Shown in pieces: positions 33,418 through 44,399 of a stretch of DNA of 64,000 nt. Position numbers and translations under genes: made by a program. Numbering within the stretch: position 1 is the stretch's first letter; each line of letters opens with the position of its first letter. Origin of the DNA: Cricetomys ansorgei (Eukaryota > Chordata > Mammalia > Rodentia > Nesomyidae). The stretch spans positions 6,323,501-6,387,500 of the forward strand of contig JAMJFZ010001089.1 of the NCBI GenBank assembly GCA_026225945.1, given 5' to 3'. A model generated the notes under the pieces. The model saw only the letters and a list, made by a program, of their open reading frames with translations, searched no databases and was not told the origin of the DNA.

Positions 33418-33520
33418 TTTATTTTTTGTTTTTTTTCCAGACAGGGTTTCTCTGTTGTAACTCTGGCTGTCCTGGAATTCATTCTGTAGACCAGGCTAGC
33501 CTTGAACTCACAGAGATCCC
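33418..33520 (-). mobile_element. B1 SINE, truncated
   Basis: CAGACAGGGTTTCTCTGTTG through GAACTCACAGAGATCCC; the far part is missing. Confidence 0.88.
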
Positions 33521-33659
33521 TTAAGAAACAGACACTCTTAAGGAAAACTGCTGGACCCAGAGTCAAGACACAAGAGGAGGGAAGACGCCCAGGCTGAGGA
33601 GAGTTCTCATGATACTCCTTTCCCAGAGGAATGGCTATTGCCATAGCTTGCACTGTTTT

Positions 33660-33830
33660 TCTGGGGAGAGGGATAGGGTCTCACGTAGTCCAGGCTTGCC
33701 TCCAGCTCACTATGTAGCCAAGAATATCCTTGTGCTTCTGACCTTCATACCTCCATCTCTTAAGTTTTGGATCACAGGTGTATGTGACCAACCTGTGCAG
33801 TGCTATGTTGTAATTAAAAAAAAAAAAAAA
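33660..33830 (-). mobile_element. Diverged B1/B4-type SINE with an A-run
   Basis: ATAGGGTCTCACGTAGTCC...AAGTTTTGGATCACAGGTG matches a reverse B1 skeleton. A 17-A run (about 33815-33831) follows. Confidence 0.5.
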
Positions 33831-33987
33831 ATCTGCTGCAGCTTCCTGGTCACAAGAAGTAGTTCCTCTTCCCACTGGCCAGCGTCAGCAGTGGCGGTCT
33901 TAGATCAGAGTTCTGTGAGCCGACAAAAATGGACCATTCTCGGGAGCTGAGGTAAGAATGCTTAAATCATTTATTGGGAAAAAGGCT

Positions 33988-34463
33988 TGTAGGGGAACTT
34001 GGGATTTTTATGTTAAGAAAAGCTTTTTGGCTTAACTGACTAGTCACTAGAGGTTCGTGTTCTCACCCTAGCTGTGATAGAGTTGTTTACCAGTTGGAAC
34101 TGGAATGTTTGATGCAGGTGGCTATAATTTGGTTGGGTGCATTCGTTCTGGCACCTGTAGGTTGTCTTTGGGATTGCGTGCCCTATGGGTTTATGGGAAT
34201 TTTTGGCTTAGGGCATAAAATGTCTGAAGCCCGGAGAGTCGGGGTGGGTGTTGGCTGGTGGTTTGTTGGTTGAGTTGCTGTCATTAATTAGTGTGAGAAC
34301 AAAGGTTGGAGAGATTCAAGCTTAGGACAGCCTAAAAAAGGGGCTGTGGAGGTTTCTACCTTTCTCTCTTTCTGTATTAAGGCTGCTTGTGAAAACGGTG
34401 AAGATTTATCTTTCCTTTTTCCTTCCCTAAATTTAGGGTAAAAGATTGTAGCGTACTGCTACA
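33988..34463 (+). repeat. 5' LTR of the class II provirus
   Basis: 476 bp, starts TGTAGGGGAAC and ends GCGTACTGCTACA. I see no clear TGG-type primer site directly after it; the site seems eroded. Confidence 0.9.
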
Positions 34464-34515
34464 ATGTGAGACTCGGCGGAGGGCGGGGGGCAGATAGAAA
34501 AGAAAAATAGGAAAT

Positions 34516-36975
34516 TTGAATTCAAATAACATGGAGGGAACGGTGGAAGATGAAGATGCAGATACTTTGGTTCAAGAAGCTAGAAAGTTGTTTATGGCAG
34601 CTGTGACTACAGGGACAAATCCTAATCTGCTCCCGGTGGTACTCTTCTATTTTCTCTTTTGTCTGTATTCCTTCTCAAAACAGATTAAGGAAATGGTTAG
34701 GCAACTAGAAGAGTTGCTGGAGAAAATGGGTGGTGCTGAGAGAGGAAAAACAGAGCCAAAGGGAGAATGAAAAACCGCAGTATTTTCTTCCTCTTTGGAA
34801 AAGGTTAACCATTCGGCAGTTCTATTAGAGGAAATTGATGCGGAATTTGAAAAGAAAGAATTGGCTGTGTTCTTAGAGGAAATTTCTGGGGGATTTAGCA
34901 AAGCCTCCACTTCTGGTGCAGGATGAGGTACCTGTTAAGAAAAAGGGGGTATCTGGAAGGGAAAATGAGCAGACAAGGCACTCGAACCCAAGGGAGGTGT
35001 CTAATTGTGAACCCTCAGCACCACCTGAGCTGGAAGAAACACAGCCCAGGGTTACAAAAATGCCCTTAGTATATCCTGTGGAATTTCAGCAAGTTCCAGC
35101 AGGAAAAGATAACCCACAAGGCTATAACGAAATGAGATGGCAGCCAATGGAAATGAGTGATTTAAAGAGATTAAAAGAAGCTGTGGTAGTGTTTGGCACT
35201 CATTCAGCTTATGTGCAGCAGGTGTTGAGGAATTGGATTCTCCAGCACTGAATGATCCTGTACAATTGGAAAGGGTTAATCTCTGCTATATTAGAGGCAG
35301 GGCCTCAGCTCCAGTGGTTTACTTGATGGAGAGAAGAGGCAACAAATATGGAACAGCAGACCAGGGCAAGGGGAAATATAACCCAAGACCAGCTAGCTAC
35401 TTGGTGAGGTTCACTAAGCAGAACTATAAGAACAGGTTCAGTTTGATGACGTGACCATAAACCAATGTCGTTTGGCAGTTTTAAGGGCTTGGGAAAAGGT
35501 AGAAGAGCCAGGAAAAAGTAATGCAGTGAGAGGATGGCATCTTAGAATGCCACATAAACAGAGTAAAAAATTTAAAGACATATATAGAGAAAGTTGCTGA
35601 TTTGATCATAAAAGGAAGGATAAGATTTCATCAGCTGTCAGGAACAGACCCAGCAGAAATAGCCTTATACAAATGCTGAGATTATGTCATTATAGGCAAT
35701 CAATGAAGACTGGCAAAGAGCTTGTAGCAACTATTTGGGAGAGATTAATAACAAATATCCTAAAAGCAAACAAATTCAGTTTATCAAAAAGGCTAGTTGG
35801 ATACTCCCATGTACTATGAAAGAGCCACCTATTTCCGGAGCACCTACATTTTATACATATGTCAACAAAACTGGAATGGCAGGCTACAAGTTAGAAAAAG
35901 TAAAGTCAGTCAAAGCCCATATGATTCGGTTCAGAAATCAGAGTTGTATGCCATCCTAAAGGTATTGTTGGACTTTCCTGAATCTCTTAATATCATCGCT
36001 GATTCTCAGTGTGCTGAAAGAGTTGTGTTGCATATCAAAACTGCCGAATCCATTCTGGATAATTCGGAGTTAACATCTTTATTTATGCAATTATAACAGG
36101 TAATGCGAGGCAGAAGTTATCATTTATATATTATTCAAATCAGATCTCACACTGGGTTGCCAGGCCCAGTGGCACAAGCTAATGATGAAATTGATCACCT
36201 ACTAATCGGAAATGTGTTAGAAGCTTCAAAATTTCATGAAAAGCATCATGTAAACAGCAAAGAGTTAAAAAGAACTTCTCCATTACTTGGAGACAAGCTA
36301 AGAAAATTATAAAGAACTACCCCACCTGTTCCTTGTATAACCAAGCCCCATAGCCTTCGGGAAGCAACCCTAAAGGTAGGAAAAGAGAAGAAATCTGGCA
36401 GATGGATGTATTTCATGTCAGAGAATTTGGGAAACAAAAATTTGTACACCATACACCATATATAGACACATATTCAGGATTTCAGTGGGCTTCTGCCTTG
36501 AGTTCTGAAAAGGCTGACTCTGTAATTATACATTATAATGGCTGTTATGGGAATACCATTACAAATCAAGACTGACGATGCCCCTGCATGTCTCCAGGAA
36601 AATGAAAAAAAATTGCATATTATGGCATAAAGCATATTACCTATGTTATACCACAAAATCCTACAAGACAAGCAGTTGTAGAAAGATCTAATCAGATGTT
36701 AAAGGAAAATACTTGAAATACAAAAAGAAACAACAAGGACCTCCGAGATAGACTACAGAGTGCACTACTAACTTTAAATTTTCTGAATGTTAATGAGTCA
36801 GGAACATTGGAAAGACATTGGACCATCGTAAAATCTGCAGAAATAAATCAACCCGTATATTATAAAGACGTATTAACATTTGAACGGAAAGCCAAATGAG
36901 TTTTGCACTGGGGCAGGGGTTATGCCCAAATTTCCAATGGAAATAAGTTGTGGATACCATCAAAAATGATAAAGA
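34516..36975 (+). pseudogene. gag-pol remnants of the class II provirus
   Basis: Short ORFs in all three plus frames line up as gag then RNase H-integrase fragments, separated by stops, frameshifts and a large internal deletion removing most of protease and reverse transcriptase. No env reading frame lies between integrase and the 3' LTR. The similarity call rests on residue patterns I recognise (capsid N-terminal segment, RNase H, integrase zinc region and C-terminal WGRG). Non-functional. Confidence 0.75.
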
Positions 36976-37150
36976 TATAAGCCAGAAAGATCTCCTGAAT
37001 ACCCTGACAGCTGAACCAAGAAAGCTATGAAAAAAAAAGTTGATTAGACCATTTTATGAGTTGGAGAAGTTTTTCATTTAATAAACTCCTGGGGACCAGA
37101 GAAAAGTAATCAATATCTCATAATTTATAAGTTAACAAAGAAGAGGGAAA

Positions 37151-37627
37151 TGTAGAGGAACACTTCGAAATTTTATGTTAAGAAAAGCTTTTTTGGTTTA
37201 ACTGACTAGTCACTAGAGGTTAGTGTTCCCACCCCAGCTGTGGTAGAGTTGTTTGTGGGTTGGATTTGGAATGCTTGATGCAGGTGGCTGTAATTTGGTT
37301 GGGTGCAGTCGTTCTGGCACCTGTAGCTTGTCTTTGGGCGTGCATTCCACATGGGGTATGGGAACTTTTGGTTTAGGGCATAAAAGCTCTGAAGCCCTGC
37401 CTTGAAGTCAGGGTAGGGTGGTTGGTGGCTCGTTGGTTGGGTTGCTGTCCTTAGTATGAGAACAAAGGTTGGAGAGATTCGAGCTTAGGACAGCTTAAAA
37501 AGGGGCTGTGAAGATTCCTACCTTTCTCTCTTTCTGTGTTAAGGCTGCTTGTAAAAGCCATAAAGATTTCTATCTTTCCTTTCTTCTTCCCTAAATCCAG
37601 GGTAAAAGATTATAGAATACTACTACA
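37151..37627 (+). repeat. 3' LTR of the class II provirus
   Basis: 477 bp, starts TGTAGAGGAAC right after the purine tract AAAGAAGAGGGAAA and ends ATACTACTACA. It is collinear with the 5' LTR. Confidence 0.9.
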
Positions 37628-37944
37628 AGGGCTTACATATATATAGCCAGAGAAATGGCCCCTGTACCACAGGAGCATCAGTAGAAGCTCATTGGTTAGG
37701 ACAGGCAGTCCCACTTGCATACTGGGCTTACAGCTTGGGCTTAGGTATTTTCCGGAGACCAGAGGAATAGACCTTATTAGGAAGAATTTAGTTGCATCTC
37801 CAGATAAACAATTTTGCCAGATCACGTGCCCTTTGGAGGGGGTGATGTTTGCTGTGTGTGGCCTGTCAGCTGCTGGAGGGGAGGGGCCAGATTCCTGCCA
37901 GCTCTTCAGAATGAGAGCTTGGGGTTCCAAGATCCCTCGACCCA

Positions 37945-38045
37945 CTTAGCTGGGACAGCCTCATACTGCTGGCTGGGGCTGGAACTCAGGATTCTGTGAC
38001 TACTAGCCAAGGGCTCTACCCACTGAGCCTCATACCCAGCCCCCA
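37945..38045 (-). mobile_element. ID/B4-type SINE
   Basis: GGAACTCAGGATTCTGTGAC...GGGCTCTACCCACTGAGCC...CCCAGCCCC is a reverse ID-like unit. Confidence 0.5.
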
Positions 38046-38369
38046 GTGTCCATTTGGTAGATGATACAGGATTAACGGTGCAGGGAGCACCAGCAGTGGC
38101 CTGACACACAGCAAGCTGCCAGTGACCCCTGATATTTTCCTTGTCATTGACATGCTTTTATGGATATTCACTTAAAGATCAATTCTTTCTTGAGACACTG
38201 AGCATCAGTAGGCCTGGGGAGTGAACTTCAGACATACACAACATGGCTGATTTTTAAAATACTGGAACTTACTGTCTTCTTTCCACTCAGCACTTTTTCA
38301 CTAGTTACTTTGGGAGGGAGTCTCACTAAGTGGCCCACTGATGTTCCCCCTGTGACTCTCTGAGGCTCC

Positions 38370-38557
38370 CTTATGTGTATTGTGTGTGTGTGTGTGTGTA
38401 TGGGTATGGGTGTATGTATGGGTGCACATGTATAAAAATCAGAGGACAACTTGAGAGCATCAGTTCTCTCGTTTTACCATGTGGGTCCCAGGGATGGAAT
38501 TCAGGTCACAAGGCTTGATGGCAGTTGCTTTACCCACTGAGCCATCTCACCGGTCCT
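38370..38557 (-). mobile_element. B3 SINE with a (TG)n start
   Basis: GT-rich lead, then ATCAGAGGACAACTTGAGAG, CATGTGGGTCCCAGGGATGG and TTTACCCACTGAGCCATCTC. Confidence 0.85.
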
Positions 38558-38589
38558 CATTATTTCATTCACATTTTTACGTTTTACTG

Positions 38590-38650
38590 CTGCAGGATGG
38601 GGCCATGCTAAGAACGCACTTTACCACAGAGCCAGCCCCCTACCCCACAA
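38590..38650 (-). mobile_element. ID-type fragment
   Basis: GGGGCCATGCTAAGAACGC...TTTACCACAGAGCCAGCCCC. Confidence 0.4.
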
Positions 38651-39005
38651 AGCATGGATGCTTCATTTCCCTGGAATTGGTTTTGAACACTCTGGGTATT
38701 CATTCAGTAAACTCACACAGGGCCCCTATTATGGCCCGTGTGGGCACAGAGGACTCAGTTGACAAAATACCTGTCATGATGGAGATCTCATTCCAGCAGG
38801 AGCCTTCGAAAAGCATAAAACACAGACGAGAGCATTTTTCAGATTCATGAATCTTCTTTCATCACGCACACCTCGGTAGAAGGCAGACATCTTCCAGGTA
38901 TCCTAACAAGCCACTGACGCTCCTAACCCCTCTTCCCAGCCTACTGGATCCACACTTGTTTGGTATCTGCCTCTCTTCCGAATCAATGCAGATTAGCCAT
39001 CCTTC

Positions 39006-39395
39006 CGTTGCTGTGACAATGTACCTGAGACAAACAACTTAAAAGGAGAGAGGGCTTACTTGGCTCACAGGTTGGGAGGTTTTAATCGGTTGCTTTCAGC
39101 GCTCGGCCAGGCAGCAATCATGGCACCAGTGAGTGCTGATGGGAGCTCCTTGCCTCATGGTGGCTGGGGGTCTGGAAGAAAGAGGGAGGGACAGAGGACA
39201 GAGTACACCCTTCAAGGCACGCCACCGGAGACCTACTGCATACTTCTAGGTCTGAACTCACAACTTGTCCACACACCCTCAATAGCCTACCAGCTATAAA
39301 CCTATCAGTGATGTCAGAGCCCCTGTGGTCTGGTCATACCCAAAGGCCCTACCTCTGAACATCATTGCATTGGGGACCAAGCCTTTAATATGTTT
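39006..39395 (-). mobile_element. Old MaLR-type LTR
   Basis: GTTGCTGTGACAATGTACC, GAGGGCTTACTTGGCTCACAG and GCATTGGGGACCAAGCC follow the reverse MaLR LTR order. Confidence 0.5.
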
Positions 39396-39430
39396 GTTTT
39401 TGGAAGCCGGGGGGAGGGGCGGGGGAGACA

Positions 39431-39540
39431 AGGCTAGACGTAGTGGTACACACCTGAAATCCCAGCACTTGGAATGGGGAGGCAGGAATCGGGAGTTCTA
39501 GCCTGGGCTACAGATGTAATCTGTTTCAAAAATTAAACCA
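39431..39540 (+). mobile_element. Diverged B1-type SINE
   Basis: CTAGACGTAGTGGTACACACC, AATCCCAGCACTTGG and AGCCTGGGCTACAG. Confidence 0.7.
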
Positions 39541-39544
39541 ACAG

Positions 39545-39595
39545 GGCCAGTGAAATGGCTCCATGGGTAAAGGCACTTGCTCCTGAACGTATGCA
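39545..39595 (+). mobile_element. B3/B2 head fragment
   Basis: GGGCCAGTGAAATGGCTCCAT...AAAGGCACTTGCTCCTG. Confidence 0.5.
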
Positions 39596-39624
39596 TTCAT
39601 TCATTGCTCTTCAGTCTTGGCTGC

Positions 39625-39782
39625 GGGTAGATAATAATGTGACCAACCGCTCCTAACTCCTGCTTGCCCTGACTTCCTGTGATAAGAGGTTATACTCTGC
39701 AACTGTGAGCCAAACAAACTCCTCCTCCCTTGAGTTTCCATCAGGGTCTTTCCCACCCTGCAACAGGAAAAGAAAGTAAAAC
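39625..39782 (+). mobile_element. MaLR-type LTR 3' fragment
   Basis: ACTGTGAGCCAAACAAACTCC...CTTGAGTTTCCATCAGGGTC...AAAAGAAAGTAAAACAG fits the 3' end of ORR1/MT-type LTRs. Confidence 0.4.
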
Positions 39783-40189
39783 AGCATGTTGGCTGAAGCT
39801 TCAGGAGCGCTTGAACAATTGGACTGGTTAGTGAGGTAAAGCTGGGTTCAGTAACATACTATTCAATACTAGTAAGATGCCAAGCCTCTACAAAGCAGTG
39901 CAGGGGAAGGCTCTAGAGGGAAGAACAGTGCAGCGGGCAGCAAGTTTTGCCATGCCTAACTCGTTAATCACTGTGCCGTCCATCGGCTCTTCAGTCGGAG
40001 GGCTGGAGGACTCTCTCTCCACTCTGTTTTGTGACGGCTGTGCAGGCTGTCAGATGTTACCCCGAGTGTGTTTATGTACCTTTGTATGTAGGCGTTGGGG
40101 ATGATTGTGTGTTTGTGAGTGTGTGCGAGGGTGGACAACCAGAGGACAACCTCGAGTCTTGTTACTCAGGCATCGAGACAGGGTCTCTC

Positions 40190-40296
40190 ACCAGCCGGGA
40201 CTCACCAAGTAGGCTAGGCTGGCTGGCCAGTGAGTGCCACGGATCTCCTCCTCTCCGGCACTGGAATTATAAGCTCCTGCTACTACACCTGGCTTT

Positions 40297-40298
<2 letters not shown>
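40190..40298 (-). mobile_element. Diverged B1/B4-type SINE
   Basis: GACTCACCAAGTAGGCTAGG...CTCCTCTCCGGCACTGGAATT...CTACACCTGGCTTTCC. Confidence 0.5.

Positions 40299-40348
<50 letters not shown>
40299..40348. repeat. (CT)n microsatellite
   Basis: About 24 CT units between two SINE fragments. Confidence 0.95.
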
Positions 40349-40353
<5 letters not shown>

Positions 40354-40354
40354 T

Positions 40355-40500
40355 ATGGGTTGTGAGGGTCTTGCACATGCCTGGAAAACACTCTACCACT
40401 GAGCTACCCACCCCTCATTCTCTTTTCCACTTTTTATTTTCAGATAGCGTCTCACTAAGTTGCCCAGGCTAGTCTTGAATATATTCTGTAGCTGAGGCGG
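40355..40500 (-). mobile_element. ID part followed by B1-like part (B4-like)
   Basis: GTCTTGCACATGCCTGG...CACTGAGCTACCCACCCC is a reverse ID; GCGTCTCACTAAGTTGCCCAG is B1-like. Confidence 0.5.
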
Positions 40501-40639
40501 TACTTGCATTTGTGATCCTCGTGCCGCAGCTTCTTGCCATGAAATACGTAGCTTGTTTAAATGTTACTTAAGTTGACTGAGGACAAGTGACTGTGAGTGT
40601 TAGGCCTTAAACGGGACATCGCACACACCCCGCCACATG

Positions 40640-40920
40640 TGGGCACATCATGGAAGAAGGAACAAAAAGAATGTAAGAGCTGGAAGATGGAGGTGAAGGC
40701 TGTGAAATACTAGCTTCTAGACACGATATGGCCATTGCACTCATGAACTCCTAGGAGTAGTGGTTACCTCCACAAGACCTGCCTAAGATCAAGCCAATTA
40801 AAATCCAGCATGGGTGTGGGAGGGGCTCCTACCTAGCTGAGAGGTTTTAGGCAGTTGCTGGCTGCTGGGAAAAAATTCTTAGCATTAAACCAGAAAGCAC
40901 AAGGCTTGTACACTGAAAGG
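40640..40920 (+). mobile_element. LINE-1 3'UTR fragment
   Basis: TGTAAGAGCTGGAAGATGG, GATATGGCCATTGCAC, AAGACCTGCCTAAGATCAAG and GGAGGGGCTCCTACCTAGCTG follow the rodent L1 3'UTR order. It is homologous to about 30250-30540. Confidence 0.6.
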
Positions 40921-41204
40921 TAAAACGTTGCTAAATGAAGACATGACCAAGAGCCAGGTGATGGCTCAGTGGGCAAAGTTCCGCTCTGAAGAAGGGCATG
41001 GGCAACTGGAATCCCGTTCCATTTTTCATACACCAGAAGGCTCCAGTTTCGTTAAAGTATCAGTGTCTATCCGCGGCCTGTGGACTTACTATGCAGCCTC
41101 ACACGTGTATGAGGGTGACTTCTATTAAAACAGAAAATAATGCGGAGGAGACAGACGTGAGAGCCCCCTGGCTGACCCGCCTGAGATGGCGAGCTTCCGG
41201 TTCT

Positions 41205-41580
41205 GTGAGTGCATTAGTCACACCATGGCCAGGGCAACTTATAGAAGGAATGGTTTATTTGGGGCTTACGTTTCCAGAGGATTAGGGTCCAAAATGGTGG
41301 GGACAGCATGGCAGCAGGTGACGAAGATGACGACTAGAGCTGAGAGCTGAGAAGCGCTGAGAGTGCACCTCTCAGACTGCACACAGAGAGCAGAGGAAGC
41401 AAACTGGGAGTGCTGCAGAGCTCTGAAATCTCAATGCCCATCTCCAGCGAAACACTTGAAACACTTCCTCCTCCAGCAAGGTCACACCCCCTTAGCCTCC
41501 CCAAACAGTGCCAGCAACTGGGGACAGAGGGTTCAAACACTGGAGACCATGGGGGGTCATCTCATTCAAACCACAGCAGT
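41205..41580 (-). mobile_element. MaLR-type LTR (same broad family as 51246-51577)
   Basis: CTTATAGAAGGAATGGTTTA, CACTTCCTCCTCCAGCAAGG and TCTCATTCAAACCACAGCA mirror the LTR at 51.2 kb in reverse, nearly full length. Confidence 0.65.
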
Positions 41581-41906
41581 GAAAAACCCAATTTGAAGGC
41601 AATATGGTGCACGGAGATAGGAGGATGACACTGGACTCCCTGCTCTAGCTTCTGTGCACGCGTGCACACAAATAAATGCACAAAACCATAATTGAAACTG
41701 GATGGGATACCAGTTTTCAGGGGCAGCAAGAGCAGGAAAGAGAGGTCAATGGGCACAAAATTTCAGTTTTGCCACATCAAGAGGTCTGTAGCAGTTACAT
41801 ACGCACCTGAATGAACTGAACATCACAGGCCTGCACACTTAAAAGATAATTACGATGATAACTTTTATGCTGTGTGTATTTTGCCACTACCCCTCCACAC
41901 ACACCA

Positions 41907-41910
<4 letters not shown>

Positions 41911-41944
<34 letters not shown>
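41911..41944. repeat. (CA)n microsatellite
   Basis: About 17 CA units. Confidence 0.95.
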
Positions 41945-41946
<2 letters not shown>

Positions 41947-42029
41947 ACTTTAACACTCACATACACACAGCTTTGCCCAGGCTATGTTAACTTGCCCTAA
42001 TCTGTCATTAATGCATTCTGAAAAGATTC

Positions 42030-42755
42030 TTGCCTTTAAGATTTTCCTTTCTGCAGTAGGATCCCACTGAGTAGTCTGTACTCGTCTCCAACCCAATCCT
42101 CTTGCCTCTGCCTGCCCAGTGCTGGGATGAAAGGCATGGGCTGTAGCTGATTACTACTGGTGTTGATCCACAAAGAAGACAAGGAGACACTTTCATAGAT
42201 GCAAACCCTGCCAGGCTTCAGCAGAGGGAACTGTCTGTCACGACAAGCACCATACTGGACAGTGGAATCCCAATCTCTGGTCTCAGGTCTTTTTATTGAT
42301 ACAGAAGCTCCTCAGGTGTTACAAAAACTCCTCCCTCTCATCCAAAGACCTAGTTGCATAATGAAGGAAACCTGTAGCTTAGTCTTACCCCACAATCCTT
42401 TAGCAGCTGGGCCAGGCCACGTTTATGGTGGGGGGGGGGGACTCAAGGTCCAAGGGGAGTGTTCTCTCCTTGTTGCCTGAGACTGTGGAAAAGGGACTAC
42501 AAGACTTCCTCCACAGCAACTGTGATCTTCACACGGAGATCTTAGTCAACCACAATGGCCCTGCCAGAGAGCAGTGAACAGGTGCAGATCATGAGGAAGC
42601 AAACATCTTAATCACAGATTTACATAAAACCAGCACCTGCAAATAAAATTGCCAAGGCTTAGGCAGCCCTTTCCCCAAAAATTTACTAAACAATTATTAT
42701 AAGCATGACTAGAAATACATTCCCCAACAATGGGCCACCACCACACCAGCTAACC
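42030..42755 (-). mobile_element. B1-type SINE split by a solo LTR
   Basis: Reverse B1 (CTCTTGCCTCTGCCTGCCC, GTGCTGGGATGAAAGGCATGG) stops at 42141 and resumes at 42730 with ATGGGCCACCACCACACC. The interruption is the LTR at 42142-42729. Confidence 0.85.
42142..42729 (-). mobile_element. Solo LTR, ERVK-type, family 'A' copy 2 (long form)
   Basis: 588 bp, flanked by the perfect 6-bp duplication ATGGGC (42136-42141 and 42730-42735). Its ends match copies 1, 3 and 4, but it carries about 250 extra bases (roughly 42315-42590) in what would be U3. Either this is the fuller LTR and the ~336-bp copies are a deleted subfamily, or it gained an insertion. Confidence 0.87.
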
Positions 42756-43265
42756 CAAGAGATTTGAGTGGTGAGAATATCTCTGAGATCATCACTCACA
42801 TTATCCGCTACAGCAGTAGCTTTCTTAGGTCACCAATGAGCTTCCCTGGACGACTCTTGAGTGTCTGAATTACCCACGTGAGTCCAATGTCCCAGTAATC
42901 TGTATCCAGATGGATTCACTGTGAAGGAGCTGAGGCAAAGGCCATACCCAAAGGACCTGCTGATCCTACCATACATAAAGAAAAAGAAAAATATGTAGTT
43001 CATGTTGTGTCCAGGGCCTCACCCCAAAAGCTACTGGGTAGTAGGAAGGATTCCTGGGGCAATAGGCCTCCAACAGGGGTCCACCCACAGGAACCAGGCA
43101 CTTGCCCTGCAAAATGGGAATGTGGTTAGGCCTTTCTTTAAAAAAAGAAAAAAAAGTGACTAGGATCTTCCTCTGGCGTTTCTAAATCATAGCTCTTGAC
43201 AGGTTCTGAAATGACTGCCAAACAGTTAAACCCAACTACTCAAGTTATTGTGATTCATAGTTTAA

Positions 43266-43279
43266 CCTGCAGGTGGCGC
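43266..43279 (+). promoter_or_regulatory. CTCF core-like motif
   Basis: CCTGCAGGTGGCGC matches 13 of 14 positions of CCASYAGRKGGCRS (T instead of A at position 3). Confidence 0.4.
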
Positions 43280-43295
43280 CAAAACACTGCTCTTT

Positions 43296-43436
43296 CTGAC
43301 TTTCTCATTCCCTCTCTTTTCCTCTCCCCTTGCCCATCCCTCTCCTCTTTCTCCTTCTTCCCCCTTTCCCTAGTCCCTCTCTCCCCTTTCTCTTTCTCCC
43401 CTCTTCCCTTCTCCTCTCTTCCCCCCACATCACTCC
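43296..43436. repeat. Polypyrimidine C/T tract
   Basis: CT- and CCT-rich run of about 140 bases with few purines. It yields spurious Ser/Pro/Leu ORFs. Confidence 0.85.
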
Positions 43437-44136
43437 CCTGCCACACCCCTGTGTTACCAAAAAGATTATTCCTTATGCATTCATCGATTCCCTTGTTGAT
43501 AGAAGGCAACTTTTCACAAATATCATCCAATGGGGGGGGGGGGGGCGGAGGATGAGTTATTTCTCAAAAATAAAATCATTTAGCAGTAACTGTTAAGGCC
43601 CAAACTCTTTAGACTGAATAAGTTACCTAGTCGTTCTTTCTCTTCCTCTGAAGCATTTGACAAAATCTCAAGAGTAGTCAGAAGCTGGAGGATCTTCAGT
43701 CCAAGGCCAGCTCCCAAGCATGTCCAAATCTTTAGACTCTAAGACATTGCCATCCACAATGTTTGTGCTCAAGAACCTTGCCACAGAGTAACAGGGCGTG
43801 GGGAGTGGATTTCATAATATTTTAAGTTGCGTTTATAATTTTGTATTCAGTGGCAATCCCACCTAACCTAGGATGTATGTCTATCTTCAACAAATATCTG
43901 GAAGTAGTTTTTCCTTTGCAAGTGCATGTATGAAAACATGTGCCAATTGTCCCTTCTCAGGGAGACAGAAAAGCCCTGGTTTCAATAGAGTCCTGCCAAT
44001 ATTCTTCAATGGCCGGTTAACTAGCAGCTTTGAGTGCTCTAATGGAACTGTGAGGAAGAGATGACTCTCTAAGGCACCTGCATATATTTGTAGGACATAC
44101 TTTGCAAACTAGGAATCCCAACAGCACAAATTCTCT

Positions 44137-44183
44137 CCCTCTCTCCCTTCCCCCTTTCTCTGTCTCTCTCTCTCTCTCCCTCT
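44137..44183. repeat. (CT)n tract
   Basis: CT-rich, directly before a reverse B2. Confidence 0.88.
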
Positions 44184-44184
44184 T

Positions 44185-44398
44185 TCATGTGTACAAGTGT
44201 TTCGTCTACATGTATGTCTGTGTATCATGTGCACAAGCAGAGGCCAGAAGAAGGATTCAGATTCCTTGGAAAGACTCGGATCCCTTGGGACTGGAGCTAC
44301 AGATGGTTGTGAGCAGCCACGTGGGTATTAGGATTTGAACCTGGGTCTTCTGGAAGAGCAACCAGGGTTCTTAACCACGGAGCTATCTTTCCAGCCCC
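44185..44398 (-). mobile_element. B2 SINE
   Basis: Near full-length reverse B2: TTTGAACCTGGGTCTTCTGG, AAGAGCAACCAGGGTTCTTA and CACGGAGCTATCTTTCCAGC. Confidence 0.9.
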
Positions 44399-44399
44399 T

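Larger units (their letters stand above)
33988..37627 (+). mobile_element. Defective class II (ERVK/IAP-like) provirus
   Basis: Two direct LTRs (476 and 477 bp, TG...CA) bound a 2.7-kb interior and are flanked by the near-perfect 6-bp duplication AAGGCT/AGGGCT. Going right, the interior shows gag-like fragments (about 34530-34770 and 34916-35260, with a betaretroviral capsid-type segment near 35135-35240). Broken pol follows: RNase H-like (about 35830-36095), the zinc-binding start of integrase (about 36100-36310), integrase core fragments (36390-36860) and a WGRG-type integrase C-terminus (about 36905-36975). A purine-rich tract precedes the 3' LTR. Most of pro and reverse transcriptase and all of env are missing, and stops and frameshifts are frequent. 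It cannot encode functional proteins. The two LTRs differ at roughly one base in ten by eye, so it is old. Confidence 0.88.
33832..37930 (-). mobile_element. Older LTR (reverse) split by the 33988-37627 provirus
   Basis: If the provirus and one target duplication are removed, the flanks (33832-33987 and 37634-about 37930) read continuously: TTATTGGGAAAAAGGCT joins TACATATATATAGCC. The combined piece has a reverse AATAAA (at CATTTATTGGG) and resembles a rodent ERVK LTR. The outer ends are not certain. Confidence 0.4.
42756..44135. other. Mostly unique sequence
   Basis: It contains A-runs near 43138-43155, a long C/T tract (43296-43436), an 18-G run (43532-43549 region) and a CTCF-like motif (43266-43279). 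No gene. Some of 42760-43200 might be old LTR sequence, but I cannot place it. Confidence 0.45.

Noticed and set aside
33815..33831. A-run as the tail of a processed pseudogene
   Set aside because: No recognisable cDNA body precedes it; the upstream sequence is a diverged SINE in the opposite orientation.
34516..35251. Possible domesticated gag gene
   Set aside because: The gag-like frames are broken by stops and a frameshift and sit inside a two-LTR provirus; nothing suggests selection for coding.
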